Assembly (NCBI RefSeq): GCF_003696265.1
Contig: NZ_RFFH01000005.1
Coordinates: forward strand, 1-64,000
DNA length: 64,000 nt
Origin: Nocardia stercoris
Lineage (GTDB): Bacteria > Actinomycetota > Actinomycetes > Mycobacteriales > Mycobacteriaceae
Reading direction: 5' to 3'
The position numbers and the translations under genes were made by a program. The notes beneath the pieces were generated by a model. The model made no database searches. It saw only the letters and a list, made by a program, of their open reading frames with translations, and was not told where the DNA came from. Positions within the stretch are counted from its first letter, which is position 1, and every line of letters starts with the position of its first letter. Below, in pieces: positions 8,161 through 17,147 of this stretch.

Positions 8161-9100
8161 CCTTGCGGTCGACGACGGCGAGCACCTGATGCTGCGACTC
8201 GTCATCGGCCTGAACGACCGCGAGGCGGGCGACCCCGTCACAATGGCGCGCCGCCCGTGACATCGTCGGCGTGCAGGCGGCCCCGCCTGCTAGCCCTGGC
8301 GGGCGGGTCATGGTTCATCCGACACGTCTTCTGAGGTCGACCCGACCAAGCACGTTCGCCGTCGCGACCGCATCGATGCCCACAGTCGCGTGCCCCCGGG
8401 CAGCCGCAGAAGGGTGCCCATGGCCCGGCCAGCGGCGAGCCACCCGGCCGGAAAGAAGCACGAAACCGGCAGCCCAGCCCTGGCAAATATCTCGCCGACC
8501 ACTACCCGGCGCCCCGACACCGGCCTAGCCAGGTTGTCCTGCGACCAGGCCCGCCGACCTGTTCGACGCCGTCATCGCCGCTCTACTGCGCCGCCACAGG
8601 TCAGGGAATTGAACACGCGGTGGATGCGATCTCGGTGACTGCCCAGCGTGCGGGATCGGGATCCGAGCGCCGGGACTGCATCGGCAACGCGAACGCCGCT
8701 GACGAAATCTGCACCCATGGATGTAGACAATCGATGTCAGGAGTTGTACTGTCTCTCTCGTTGAGAGAGCAAGAAGTCGAGTGGCCGTGGCAGAGATGAA
8801 CTGCCCGGAAGAAGTTGGTTTCGCCGTCCCCTCCTGCGGATGAAGGATTCGCTTTTGGGCAGTACCGCAGGAGGGGACGAAGAACACCGCGAAAGAAGCG
8901 CCGAAAGTAGTACGACGACTTTCGAAGCGGGACCGTGCCGGCAATTGGGTGCGGGGTTGCGCAACCTACGACCCAGGAGGTGGTCCACGAGTACATACGC
9001 ACGTAATTTGCGTCCCTGTCTACACAAGCGGACGCGGTGTCAGTCACCGGCCTCCTCGGCCGGTAGTCCAGTTTGAGAAATCCCCTTCGAAAAACGACCT
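8161..9100. other. Long non-coding or decayed stretch
   Basis: About 940 bases carry no convincing gene on either strand. Open frames here are short and show no family motif. The minus-strand stretch near 8161-8270 (ADDESQHQVLAVVDR) faintly recalls a PAS-ANTAR protein but is too short to call. The region looks like decayed accessory DNA between the disordered protein and the MerR gene. Confidence 0.5.
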
Positions 9101-9133
9101 CAGGCCCCGGCGCGCTGTATGCGCCGGGGCCTG
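9101..9133. terminator. Perfect hairpin upstream of MerR gene
   Basis: CAGGCCCCGGCGC at 9101-9113 pairs perfectly with GCGCCGGGGCCTG at 9121-9133 around a 7-base loop, giving a 13-bp GC-rich stem. There is no T-run. It ends about 26 bases before the likely MerR start, so it could be a terminator for upstream transcription or an attenuator in the MerR leader. Confidence 0.55.
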
Positions 9134-9159
9134 AGGGCATGAACCCGACGAGAGGTTTA

Positions 9160-9510
9160 GTGGAAGATCCACACGCGCGCCCTGTCGACAGCACTCCCGC
9201 CGACCGGCTCGACGATGACGACTACCCGGCCTACAGCATGGGTCGGGCTGCGGAAATCGTCGGAGTCACCCAAGCCTTCCTGCGCACCCTGGACGCAGCG
9301 AAACTGCTTACGCCGCAACGCTCCGAGGGCGGGCACCGTCGTTACTCCCGCTATCAGTTGCGGATCGCAGCACGGGTGCGGCAACTGGTCGACGACGGTA
9401 ACCCGCTCGAGTCTGCCTGCCGGATCGTCATCCTCGAAGACCAACTCGCCGAAGCGCAACGCATCAACAGCGAGCTGCAGCACATCATCGACGACAATCG
9501 CGGCCCCTAG
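9160..9510 (+). CDS. MerR-family transcriptional regulator
   Basis: The protein has a MerR DNA-binding domain: YSMGRAAEIVGVTQAFLRTL, then the wing TPQRSEGGHRRYSRYQLRIA, and a C-terminal coiled coil LEDQLAEAQRINSELQHI. There is no metal- or drug-binding domain. I chose GTG at 9160 because AGAGG precedes it by four bases; an ATG at 9139 lies too close to the upstream hairpin to have a good ribosome site. It is convergent with cspA and shares a bidirectional terminator with it. Short MerR proteins of this type are common next to cold-shock genes in actinobacteria and may control them. Confidence 0.8.
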   Translation: MEDPHARPVDSTPADRLDDDDYPAYSMGRAAEIVGVTQAFLRTLDAAKLLTPQRSEGGHRRYSRYQLRIAARVRQLVDDGNPLESACRIVILEDQLAEAQRINSELQHIIDDNRGP

Positions 9511-9545
9511 CGGCGGTGGCGTGTTGGCAAGGTAGGTCAACGAAA

Positions 9546-9576
9546 GAAGCTCCGCACCTCTATGGTGCGGAGCTTC
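9546..9576. terminator. Bidirectional terminator between MerR gene and cspA
   Basis: GAAGCTCCGCACC at 9546-9558 pairs with GGTGCGGAGCTTC at 9564-9576 around TCTAT. The perfect 13-bp stem sits between two convergent genes. Confidence 0.8.
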
Positions 9577-9590
9577 CTGGTCACGCAGAA

Positions 9591-9794
9591 TCAGATGGCG
9601 CGGACGTCCTGTGCCTGCGGACCCTTCTGGCCCTGCTCTACACCGAACTCGACACGCTGCCCCTCTTCGAGGGATTTGTAACCCGAGCCGCTGACGGCCG
9701 AGTAATGCACGAAGACGTCCGGGCCGCCTCCGTCTTGGGCGATGAAGCCGAAGCCTTTTTCGCCGTTGAACCACTTCACAGTGCCTTGAGCCAT
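9591..9794 (-). CDS. cspA: Cold-shock protein CspA family
   Basis: This 67-residue cold-shock protein has both RNA-binding motifs: RNP1 as KGFGFIAQ and RNP2 as VFVHYSAV. It starts [16 protein letters not shown], the usual family start, and is one OB-fold long. The start at 9794 has a purine-rich AGAAAAGAAG upstream. The product binds single-stranded RNA or DNA and keeps mRNA unfolded. The neighbouring convergent MerR gene may be linked functionally. Confidence 0.95.
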   Translation of the reverse strand: MAQGTVKWFNGEKGFGFIAQDGGGPDVFVHYSAVSGSGYKSLEEGQRVEFGVEQGQKGPQAQDVRAI

Positions 9795-10200
9795 GCTGTT
9801 ACAACTTCTTTTCTGTAGGTGAGCCAGGCAAATTCTTTGCAAGAAGCCCGTTCTCAACTCTCGACTATGCCACGCCAGACGTCGATCCTGTGTCCGAGCG
9901 TCCGGATTGTGAGCTGACAGACAGCGCTTCCGATCTGCCGGCCCGTCGGACGCCGGAAGTCAGAGGCCGCCGGAAGTGTAGAGGTTCATGGGGTTTCGGC
10001 CCGGCGACACCTGCGCAATCCTCACCGTCCCGATCGCCGCGCGCACGACGAACAGCTCGACGTGCCGATGCCGCCGCCGACGAGCTGATCACGTTGACGC
10101 CCGGCGCGGCCGCGGTCATCGAACGCCGCTGGAGACGCGTCGCGCAGGTGGCGGGCCGGTGAATCGTTCAGTGCGATAGCTCGATCTCTCGGGATGCCCC
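9795..10200. other. cspA leader region and IS30 flank
   Basis: The 405 bases hold the untranslated leader and promoter of cspA (minus strand) and, from about 9880 on, sequence with no recognisable gene up to the IS30 remnant. Confidence 0.45.
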
Positions 10201-10926
10201 TGCCAACACGTCCGGCGGTTCCTTGCGCAGACCGGTGGGATCCGCAGGCCGCCGTCACGGCGACGCATCCAGTGCCTGACGATCGCCGAGCGAGAAGAGA
10301 TCTCTCGCGGCCTGGCAACGGGCCGGTCCGCCCGCGAGATAGCCGCGTCCCTGAGGCGTTCGCCGTCGACCATCGCACGCGAAACAGCGCGCAGCGGCGG
10401 ACGAACGGCTTATCGCGCGGCGATGGCCGATCAGCGGGCCTACCAGCGCGCGCGACGTCCGAAACACGCCAATCTGGCACGGAATCCGCTGTTGAGAGTC
10501 CTTGTCGTGGAGAAGCCGGCTGCCTGTTGGTCACCCGAACAGATCGCCGGCTGGCTGCGCCACCAGTTCCCTGGGGACCGATCGATGCAGGTTTCACACG
10601 AGGCGATCTATCTGACCTTGTTCGATCCTGGGCGAAAGGCGATCGAGCGGAACCTGTCACGCAAACTCCGTACCGGCCGGCTGATGAGACATCCGAAATG
10701 AGCGCACCGCTCGGACGGGCGCCAGGTCATCAGCGACCTGGTGCCGATCAGCGAACGGCCGATCGAAGTCGAGGGCCGGCAGGTCGCCGGCCACTGGGAG
10801 GGTGATCTGGTGATGGGGTCCCGACCGTCCGCGATCGCGACTCTCGTGGAACGGACCAGCCGATTCACCGTGCTGGTCGCGCTTCCGGACGGCATCAAAG
10901 CTCATCAGGTCACCCCGCATCTGACG
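10201..10926 (+). pseudogene. IS30-family transposase, broken at both ends with internal stop
   Basis: One continuous plus-strand frame spells an IS30 transposase: VRRFLAQTGGIRRP, the helix-turn-helix LTIAEREEISRGLATGRSAR, then PLLR...WSPEQIAGWLR, HEAIYLTLFDPG, and after a TGA at 10699-10701 the DDE start VEGRQVAGHWEGDLVMG and TLVERTSRFTVLVALPDG. The internal TGA falls where the family usually keeps reading. The N-terminus lacks a start in frame and the DDE domain is cut after KAHQVTPHLT, where an unrelated gene begins on the other strand. The element is inactive. Confidence 0.8.
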
Positions 10927-11070
10927 AATTCCCTGCCACACATGCGGCGACATCCCGTCCAGAATCTGCATCGGGTCAGCACAGGCCGCGATCATCGCCT
11001 CCGCGTCGCCGCGGTTGAATGCGTCGACGTATTGACGCACCGTCGCCATGGGATCGTTCGAGCTGGTCAC
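10927..11070 (-). pseudogene. NTF2-like (SnoaL-type) protein, N-terminal fragment
   Basis: The minus strand encodes MTSSNDPMATVRQYVDAFNR, GDAEAMIAACADPMQILDGM, SPHVWQG. This is the first helix and cone entrance of an NTF2/SnoaL-fold protein. The match ends at about 10927, exactly where the IS30 remnant ends, so the rest was lost through the insertion or a later deletion. A ribosome site (GAGAGG) precedes the start. Confidence 0.6.
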
Positions 11071-11200
11071 AACAGAACTCCTCTCGCATGGTGCTTCGAA
11101 TGCAGCGGGCAGAGGTAAGAACGGCTGTGAGCAGCAACGCTGACACCGACGAACTGGACAGCTGAGAGTTCTCGTGGGGCCCTGTCGGGTGTCGGTAGCG

Positions 11201-11929
11201 TCAGTGCGGGATGCGTTCGTGCAGGGTCAGCAGGATGTGGTCGAACCTCGCCACGGTCGCCTCCGGCGCGGCCGGGATTTCGGGCAGCTCGGCGATCAGC
11301 TGTTGGGCGAGGTCCCGGAGGCGGGTGTTGTTCTCCTGGGACCGCCACACCAACAGTTTGAACGCCTGGTCGGCGTCGATGCGGTAGACGCGCATCAGCA
11401 CGCCCTTGGCCTGTTCGATGACCGCCCGCGACTCGAGCAGCTCGGGAAGCTGCTCGTCGAGGGCCTCCTGGCCGACGTCGGTGAGGGTGCCCGACAGGTC
11501 GACGTAGTAGCCGGCGGTGCCGACCGCGCGGCCGTCGGCGTCGTGGATGCGATCGGCGACCACCAGCACCTGATGTTCGGCACCGTGGGTGTCGATGAAC
11601 CGGTGGCGGCTCGAGAACGGTTCTCCCTCGGTGAGGGAGCGGGCGATGATCTCGGCGACCTGGTCGCGGTCACCGGGGTGCTTGTGCTTCAGGAGCAGGT
11701 CGGTGGTCGGCTCGACTTCGCCGGGGGTGTAGCCGTGCATCCGGTACACCTCGGGTGACCATTCCCAGCGGCGGGTGGCGAACCAGAACCGGAAACTACC
11801 GGTCCGCGGGCGAGCGGACCTATTCATCGGTTCCGGCGACGCCACCGGCTCGGAGGGTGTCGTCTCGGGCGGGCCCGGCTCGGCCGACGGCTCAGCAGGA
11901 GATCCCACACGACGATCATCCCACCGCAA
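11201..11929 (-). CDS. PAS-ANTAR RNA-binding antiterminator-type regulator
   Basis: After a Pro/Glu-rich N-terminal tail, residues about 45-150 form a PAS fold (WEWSPEVYRMHGYTPGEVEP, HRFIDTHGAEHQVLVVADRI). Residues about 165-220 form an ANTAR three-helix domain (ESRAVIEQAKGVLMRVYRID, ADQAFKLLVWRSQENNTRLR). ANTAR domains bind paired hairpins in nascent RNA to control termination, and the PAS part is the likely signal input. The start at 11929 is the longest; an internal ATG at 11827 would remove most of the tail. It stands divergently from an orphan receiver gene, an arrangement suggesting related signalling. Confidence 0.85.
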   Translation of the reverse strand: MRWDDRRVGSPAEPSAEPGPPETTPSEPVASPEPMNRSARPRTGSFRFWFATRRWEWSPEVYRMHGYTPGEVEPTTDLLLKHKHPGDRDQVAEIIARSLTEGEPFSSRHRFIDTHGAEHQVLVVADRIHDADGRAVGTAGYYVDLSGTLTDVGQEALDEQLPELLESRAVIEQAKGVLMRVYRIDADQAFKLLVWRSQENNTRLRDLAQQLIAELPEIPAAPEATVARFDHILLTLHERIPH

Positions 11930-12051
11930 AAACCCGCCTACCAGTGCGGATCGGCCACACCGAACGACCCCGGGCCTCGGGGAACAAAGTCACCCGCACC
12001 GGGGAACAACTCCTGCTCCCACCGCCCTCACCGCCAGCGCACACTCGAAGA

Positions 12052-12537
12052 ATGAACCAGTCGGCCCAGCACCAGAGGCGTCTTCCGGCGCCTTCTCTCC
12101 CAGTGCGAGTGCTGTTGGTCGACGATCATCCACGCACTCGCGCCGCGGTGACCGACTTCCTCGAAGCTGATACCACGATCACGGTGGTCGCAGAGGTCGC
12201 CACGCTGCGCGACGCCGTGTCTGCCGCCGAACGCCTTCGCCCCGACATCATCGTGATCGATCCCGATCTGCCCGACGGCGACGGATTGTCCCTGTGCCGC
12301 ACCGCCGCAGGCGATCCGGCGCCGCCTGTTCTGATCCTCACGACGGATTGCGGTCCCCACCTCGTCATCGACGCTGTCCGAGCCGGCGCTCGTGGGTTTC
12401 TGGTCAAGGACCCCGCTTTGTTCGGGCTGTCCGACGCCATCCGGCGAGTAGCGGCTGGTGAATCCGTCCTCGATGACCACAGCTCCGCCGTACTCATCCA
12501 CGAACTACGCCGTCGCGACGCCCGCCAGCCGGTCTGA
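12052..12537 (+). CDS. Orphan response-regulator receiver protein
   Basis: This 161-residue protein has one receiver domain: acidic pair in VRVLLVDDHPRTR near residue 24, phospho-acceptor D70 in PDIIVIDPDLPDGDG, and the conserved lysine K119 in GARGFLVKDPA. NarL/LuxR-type receivers normally carry a C-terminal helix-turn-helix; here the protein ends after SSAVLIHELRRRDARQPV with no DNA-binding domain. It may act through protein contact or be a truncated LuxR-type regulator. The start at 12052 gives a normal lead-in to the first strand. Confidence 0.8.
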   Translation: MNQSAQHQRRLPAPSLPVRVLLVDDHPRTRAAVTDFLEADTTITVVAEVATLRDAVSAAERLRPDIIVIDPDLPDGDGLSLCRTAAGDPAPPVLILTTDCGPHLVIDAVRAGARGFLVKDPALFGLSDAIRRVAAGESVLDDHSSAVLIHELRRRDARQPV

Positions 12538-12822
12538 CCTCATGGTCGGGGTGTTCGTTTTCCGAACACTGCCGCAGCATTCAGTGAGTTGCCCGACCTA
12601 CCTCGGAATGAGTGGTTGTTCCCATGCTCGTTACCCCACGGTTTGGCCCGCCGGGCGAGCGAGTAGGCATCGATCACGAAACGGGATTGCGCTCGCGTGC
12701 CGCGAGGCGCATCGGCCACTCGGCAAGGTCCAGCGGGCCGAGCCGGCGACGCGCGGCGAGGACGACGGGACCGCCGCCCTTGCGGACATGGCGCGGAAGG
12801 CGATTCACGTCGGTGAGGTGCG

Positions 12823-13029
12823 TCAGGGGATATGCATCAGCTGTCCAGCAGCACCGAACAGGCGGCTGCCGAGCTTGATGACAGGAAGTCCCAGCGGGAT
12901 CAGAAGGATCGTCGCGCACAACACCGCGCCGAGAATCCACACCAGAGTCGCGAGCAACCCGACTACCGTGCCGAGCACGGCTGTCACGATCCCCAACACC
13001 ACTTTGAGCAGACCCTGTATCGCTCGCAT
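12823..13029 (-). CDS. Small two-helix membrane protein, hypothetical
   Basis: The 68-residue product is very hydrophobic, with two transmembrane helices (about residues 8-30 and 32-52) followed by an amphipathic tail RLFGAAGQLMHIP. The start is supported by AGGAAGG eight bases upstream. No function is known to me. It resembles small conserved membrane proteins of actinomycetes. Confidence 0.65.
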   Translation of the reverse strand: MRAIQGLLKVVLGIVTAVLGTVVGLLATLVWILGAVLCATILLIPLGLPVIKLGSRLFGAAGQLMHIP

Positions 13030-13368
13030 GACGACCTTCCTGCAGTTTATTGTCCTCCTGTTCGTGCTGAAATGCTCGCGTTCGCTGGCCTACCCGCGTG
13101 ACCAGACCCACCACCGGCCGCCTCTCTGGATCCGAACGCTGTAACCATTGCGACGACGGCCGCCCGTCTACTGCCGCGACCTCGGAGCGCGCGCCCAGGA
13201 ACCCACCTCAGGTACTGGCGATCGACGTCGACATCGGACCCGCTTCGCCACACCACGTCCTCGACGGCGGTCGTGGCGGAGCGTTGCGCCCGAAAGGGAG
13301 CGAACCTGGTGTCCTGACGCGCCGAAAGAATCCCGCTTCGGCTGCACAGCTCGAGGCAGGATCGACGA
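13030..13368. other. Divergent intergenic region
   Basis: About 340 bases between two divergently oriented genes. They should contain promoters for both, but I see no convincing gene or clear operator. Confidence 0.45.
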
Positions 13369-13794
13369 ATGAGTGCAGCGCCGTCCCCAGCCGCGGATCT
13401 GCGGCGACGCATCACCGTGCTCCTGCAGCGGTACGTGGTGAATCCTGTGGGCCGGCGGCTGGCCCCGTACCTTCCCAATGAAGCCGTGCTGGAGACGGTC
13501 GGACGCAAGTCGGGCCTGCCCCGGCCCACGCCCATCGGTGGGCAGCTCGATGGCGCGACGTTCATGTTCGTGAGCGAGTTCGGGCGCAAGTCCCAGTACG
13601 TTCGTAACCTCGAAGTGAACCCACGGGTGCGACTTCAGATCAAGGGCCAATGGTATCCGGGCACCGCCACCGTTCTCGACGGTGACGACGCCCATGAACG
13701 GGTGCGGCGGCTGCCGAAGCCGAACAGCCTGCTGGTCCGGCTCATCGGCACCGACTTGCTGACCATCCGGATCGATTTGGACAGTGCGCCGTAG
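13369..13794 (+). CDS. DDN-type deazaflavin-dependent nitroreductase family protein
   Basis: The 141-residue protein has the split-barrel fold of the F420-dependent DDN/nitroreductase family (DUF385): ETVGRKSGLPRPTPIGGQLD, FMFVSEFGRKSQYVRNLEVN, and PRVRLQIKGQWYPGTATVLD. The GRKSG and NLEVNP motifs bind deazaflavin in this family. Members reduce quinones or nitro compounds near the membrane. A second member lies at 53256-53744. The gene appears monocistronic. Confidence 0.8.
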   Translation: MSAAPSPAADLRRRITVLLQRYVVNPVGRRLAPYLPNEAVLETVGRKSGLPRPTPIGGQLDGATFMFVSEFGRKSQYVRNLEVNPRVRLQIKGQWYPGTATVLDGDDAHERVRRLPKPNSLLVRLIGTDLLTIRIDLDSAP

Positions 13795-14256
13795 GGAACC
13801 TCGGTCAGGGCAGTCCCGCGGCGTGAGCGGGGTGCTGTAGCCGGAGCCGCTGCTGCCTCGCGGGAAGAATGCGGGACGCCCGCCGGAAGTGCCCTGCGAG
13901 TTGCACACCGGTGATCCGGTATACCCGAGGTCAGAAGGTGTATCCGGGTCACCGGCAATCATGCGGGTTCACGTAACTCGTTGCTGCACCACGCAGGCCG
14001 GATCGGCGCGGGCGGTGTGGACCGCGATCATGGTCGCCATCGCCTCTAACGAGATGCGCATCTCAGCGCGGAGCGAGAAGGACCACGCCGTATGACTGGT
14101 CGCCTGACGCCAGGTTCGGTGTGTGGTTGCTGGGTATTTGCTGGATATGGCCGTTCGCATGACGGCCTATCCACTCATCAGGGTGTCGTTGCTCGACCTC
14201 GAACGATCTGGGGCCATTTCGGTGCTGCGGCAGTCGAGCAAGCAAGGGAGTAGATC
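13795..14256. other. Intergenic region upstream of gas-vesicle block
   Basis: About 460 bases without a convincing gene. A short plus-strand frame at 13889-14095 shows no family features. The region contains a candidate stress-sigma promoter (separate entry). Confidence 0.45.
14114..14137 (+). promoter_or_regulatory. Candidate SigF/SigB-type promoter before gas-vesicle genes
   Basis: GTTC at 14114-14117, a 14-base spacer and GGGTAT at 14132-14137 resemble the GTTT-N14-16-GGGTAT promoters of actinobacterial stress sigma factors. The site lies 120 bases before the first gene of the block. One base of the -35 differs. Confidence 0.35.
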
Positions 14257-14721
14257 ATGAAAGGCGGGGCAAGAATTGTGGCGGGGGTGGGCGTCGGTTA
14301 CATGCTGGGGCGCAGGCGAAAGATGCGTTTCGCGTTGTCGCTGGCAGGTGCGGCGATGGCGAGGCGGAACACGGGGATGACCACGGAACTGCTCGAGCGC
14401 GGGACGTCGTTGCTCAAATCGTCGCCGGAGCTGACGCAGCTCACCGACACGGTGCGCGGTGAGTTGCTGGGAGCGGTCCGCTCGGCTGCGGTGACTGCCG
14501 CGAGCAACCGTATCGATGCGCTCAGTGCCCGGCTGGAACCGGGTTCGACACTCGTCGCCGAGAGAGGCGACGACGAGTGTGAAACAAGCAGCAGGACAAC
14601 GAGCTCTCCACGCCCACAGCTCCACTCCGGGTCCACGGACCGTAAGTCGTCCTCCTCGGTCCGAGCCGGCGCCGATGCCGATGCCGGCAGCAAAGCGCCG
14701 GTACGACGCGTGAGGAGGTGA
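14257..14721 (+). CDS. Gas-vesicle block protein of GvpY type (hypothetical)
   Basis: This 154-residue protein begins MKGGARIVAGVGVGYMLGRR, a short glycine-rich helix often found at the start of gas-vesicle accessory proteins, then an Ala-rich helical region (ELTQLTDTVRGELLGAVRSA) and a Ser-rich disordered, basic tail. It is immediately followed by an SRPBCC gene and a GvpA/J gene. From memory, this order matches the Y-Z-J part of streptomycete gas-vesicle clusters. I infer its identity mainly from that context. The start has GGGAG upstream. Confidence 0.5.
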   Translation: MKGGARIVAGVGVGYMLGRRRKMRFALSLAGAAMARRNTGMTTELLERGTSLLKSSPELTQLTDTVRGELLGAVRSAAVTAASNRIDALSARLEPGSTLVAERGDDECETSSRTTSSPRPQLHSGSTDRKSSSSVRAGADADAGSKAPVRRVRR

Positions 14722-14726
14722 GGTCG

Positions 14727-15857
14727 ATGCCGAAGACCGACGGGCATCGCAAAGCGACCGCACACACCATCGGCCAGGTCGCCGACGCCGTGAGCCATGC
14801 TGGGGAGACGGCACGGAAAACCGCCACATCTGCCCCGACGGGTCTGCTGCAGCAATCGGTGCAGAACCTCGCGGGAACTGTGGCCCAACGCGCGGCAGCC
14901 GGGCTGGCGAACCGGGTGTCCGGAACTGTGGACCGGCTCAACGACTACGCAGACGGTAACGGCGGCAACCTGCTGGCGGCCGTCACCGGCGTGGAAAAGC
15001 TGGCTGGCGGCGCGTCGCCGCTGCAAGCGGCGATGAGCGCCGGGACGAGCAAGCTCGGGCACACGGTTCGGGAGACGTTCGAGTCTGTCAAGGAGTCGCT
15101 GACCGGTGGTAAGGGCAAAGGCGGCACGACGAAGCTGAAACTGACCAATATTGTCGAGCACATCGATGTGGGCGTGCCGATCGATCTGGCCTACGACCAG
15201 TGGACTCAGTTCGCGGACTTTCCGAAATTCACGAAGAAGCTCGAGCAGGTCGAGCAGGTGTCCGACGAGAAGCTCAGCTGGACGGGCAAAGTGTTCTGGT
15301 CCAGACGCACCTGGGAGTCCACGATCGTGGAGCAGGTGCCGTTCGAGCGGATCGTGTGGCGCTCCAAAGGCGCCAAAGGCTACATCGACGGTGCCGTCAG
15401 CTTCCACGAGCTCACCCCGGATCTCACCCGCATTCTCGTGGTGCTCGTGTACCACCCGCAGGGAGTGTTCGAGAAGACCGCCAATATCTGGCGCGCCGCG
15501 GGTCGCCGATGCCGGCTGGAACTCAAGCACTTCCAGCGGTATGTCATGACGGAGGCACTATTGCACAGCGACGACATCGTGGGTTGGCACGGCGAGATCC
15601 ACGATAACGAGGTCGTGGAAGACGACGAGACCGCTCGCCGCAGGGAACGAGCCGACACCGAAGACGATCGTGGCGACGATGAAGCGTCCCGCGACGCAGA
15701 AATCAGCGACACCGACGAAGGCGAGGTCGACGAGGAGGACGAGGAAGGCGAGGACAACGAGGCGGACGAACCAGAGCCGCCTTCCCGCCCGACGACCACC
15801 CGCCGCAAGACCCCGGTAGCCCGCCGCTCGCGTGTAAGTCAAGGAGCAACCAGATGA
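14727..15857 (+). CDS. SRPBCC-domain gas-vesicle accessory protein
   Basis: The 376-residue protein has a helical Ala-rich N-terminus (residues 1-125) and an SRPBCC/cyclase-fold domain starting [20 protein letters not shown] with [20 protein letters not shown] near residue 155, then [21 protein letters not shown] long, strongly acidic tail ([19 protein letters not shown]) ends in a basic patch. SRPBCC proteins with these tails occur in actinobacterial gas-vesicle clusters. The start at 14727 has GGAGGTGAGG before it, and its stop overlaps the start of the gvp gene by 4 bases. Confidence 0.75.
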   Translation: MPKTDGHRKATAHTIGQVADAVSHAGETARKTATSAPTGLLQQSVQNLAGTVAQRAAAGLANRVSGTVDRLNDYADGNGGNLLAAVTGVEKLAGGASPLQAAMSAGTSKLGHTVRETFESVKESLTGGKGKGGTTKLKLTNIVEHIDVGVPIDLAYDQWTQFADFPKFTKKLEQVEQVSDEKLSWTGKVFWSRRTWESTIVEQVPFERIVWRSKGAKGYIDGAVSFHELTPDLTRILVVLVYHPQGVFEKTANIWRAAGRRCRLELKHFQRYVMTEALLHSDDIVGWHGEIHDNEVVEDDETARRRERADTEDDRGDDEASRDAEISDTDEGEVDEEDEEGEDNEADEPEPPSRPTTTRRKTPVARRSRVSQGATR

Positions 15858-16258
15858 CTATCCAACCCTCAGGAGGAGGCGGAAGCGGCACACTGGCGCG
15901 GCCGAACTCTTCCAGCCTGGCTGATGTCGTAGACACCATCCTCGACAAAGGACTGGTTATCGACGCGTTCGCCCGCGTGTCGCTGGTCGGTATCGAACTG
16001 GTGACCATCGACGCCCGCGTGGTGGTCGCCAGTGTCGACACCTATCTGCGTTTCGCCGAGGCGGTGAACCGGCTCGAGATCTCGACCACTGAGCCGAAAG
16101 GTCTGACCGATATCGTCGGCGACGTCACCGAAGGCGCGGCGAAACACAAGACGCAAGGCGCACTCGACGCGGCCGGCCAGAAGGTCGCGGATTTCCTCGG
16201 CGACGTTCAGAAGAAGCGTCAAACAGTACACAGACCCTCCGAACGTGAGGACCGATGA
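15854..16258 (+). CDS. Gas-vesicle structural protein, GvpA/GvpJ family
   Basis: The core [40 protein letters not shown] and [17 protein letters not shown] is the helix-strand-strand-helix unit that builds the gas-vesicle wall. The 134-residue length and the charged tail after residue 85 fit GvpJ-type minor proteins better than GvpA. It ends the block: no GvpF/L, GvpG, GvpK, GvpN, GvpO or GvpS follows or precedes. Gas vesicles could therefore form only if the missing genes lie elsewhere. Translation is coupled to the SRPBCC gene. Confidence 0.9.
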   Translation: MTIQPSGGGGSGTLARPNSSSLADVVDTILDKGLVIDAFARVSLVGIELVTIDARVVVASVDTYLRFAEAVNRLEISTTEPKGLTDIVGDVTEGAAKHKTQGALDAAGQKVADFLGDVQKKRQTVHRPSEREDR

Positions 16259-16644
16259 CGGGATGAGACCGGCAGTCGAAGACTCTCGAATCCGAGAACG
16301 CTTATACCGCTGTCGGATTCGACGAGACGACGGCCGCCCGACTCATCCCACACGCCGCGGCGGTCAGCGTGCATCTCGTCCTTGCCGTCGTTGCAGCACG
16401 GTCCGCAGTACAACCGCATGCCGGAGTGGTCCTGGCCGGGGATGTCGAACGCGGACAACCGCTCCGGCGCGTTCGGCCGAAGATCACGCCGGCACGTCCG
16501 GCAGGTGAGTATCCCGGTCCGTGCGAATTTTTCGTGGGCGACATCGAGCCAGTTCTTGCCCGGGTTCCATCGCTTGACCGTCATGCCGCCGCCGACCGGC
16601 TCGTAGTACACGAACAGGGGGTGGGCGCCTTCGTCGACTGTCAT
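16219..16644 (-). CDS. Hypothetical CxxC zinc-ribbon-like protein
   Basis: Starting at the ATG at 16644 the product begins [20 protein letters not shown] and has two CxxC pairs ([10 protein letters not shown] and LYCGPCCND) about 32 residues apart, suggesting one zinc site. The first 100 residues look like a real protein; the last 40 are basic and low in hydrophobicity. The gene's end overlaps the gvp gene's end by 40 bases on the opposite strand, so the C-terminus may be frameshifted. I know no family for it. Confidence 0.45.
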   Translation of the reverse strand: MTVDEGAHPLFVYYEPVGGGMTVKRWNPGKNWLDVAHEKFARTGILTCRTCRRDLRPNAPERLSAFDIPGQDHSGMRLYCGPCCNDGKDEMHADRRGVWDESGGRRLVESDSGISVLGFESLRLPVSSRHRSSRSEGLCTV

Positions 16645-16810
16645 CGTGGCGCGTGATCTTCCCGGTCTGTGCCCGCCGAGGCTGTGGCGACGCACTACGC
16701 TGCTTGGCTTTCTGGTCCAACCTTTCCGGGCCGGGGATGCGGCCAACCACACCCGGCTGTGGGTCTCGGCAGCCAGTGGCCTTCCCGGACCCGGTGACGG
16801 TTCCGACCCC

Positions 16811-17002
16811 ATGGAGATCGTTCAAGGCACCCCCATCGAGGTCGTGACGCTGGCGAACTCCCGAATGTTCGAACTGCGCCTGCGGTCGCTCGGCTACGAC
16901 AACATCACCTACGACTGGCCTGCCCAGGGCGTACACAACTGGCGTAACTGGGAATCGGAGATCGGCAAGATGTTGCCGGATCTGTCGGCCACTATCGGCT
17001 GA
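16811..17002 (+). pseudogene. Mycolyltransferase/antigen 85-type esterase, C-terminal fragment
   Basis: The frame reads MEIVQGTPIEVVTLANSRMF, ELRLRSLGYDNITYDWPAQG and VHNWRNWESEIGKMLPDL. This is the last strand-helix section of antigen 85/mycolyltransferase-like esterases, where the histidine of the triad lies in the HxW motif (VHNWRNW). The Ser and Asp/Glu parts are not present upstream. The fragment points to a mycolic-acid-containing host. Confidence 0.6.
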
Positions 17003-17147
17003 ACGACAGTCGAAACCGTTCGGGCGCAAAGGGTTTCGGTCGCGTGTCGCAAACGTGAACCGCGCCACCGTCATGTGCATCTGGCCCACTTCCGCAGTAG
17101 CATCGCCCACGATACATCGCGCACGATGTAATTGAGAGGGGTTCGAT

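Noticed and set aside
8161..8270. Possible PAS-ANTAR remnant on the minus strand
   Set aside because: Only about 15 residues (ADDESQHQVLAVVDR) recall the PAS region of the gene at 11201; too short and without the ANTAR part.
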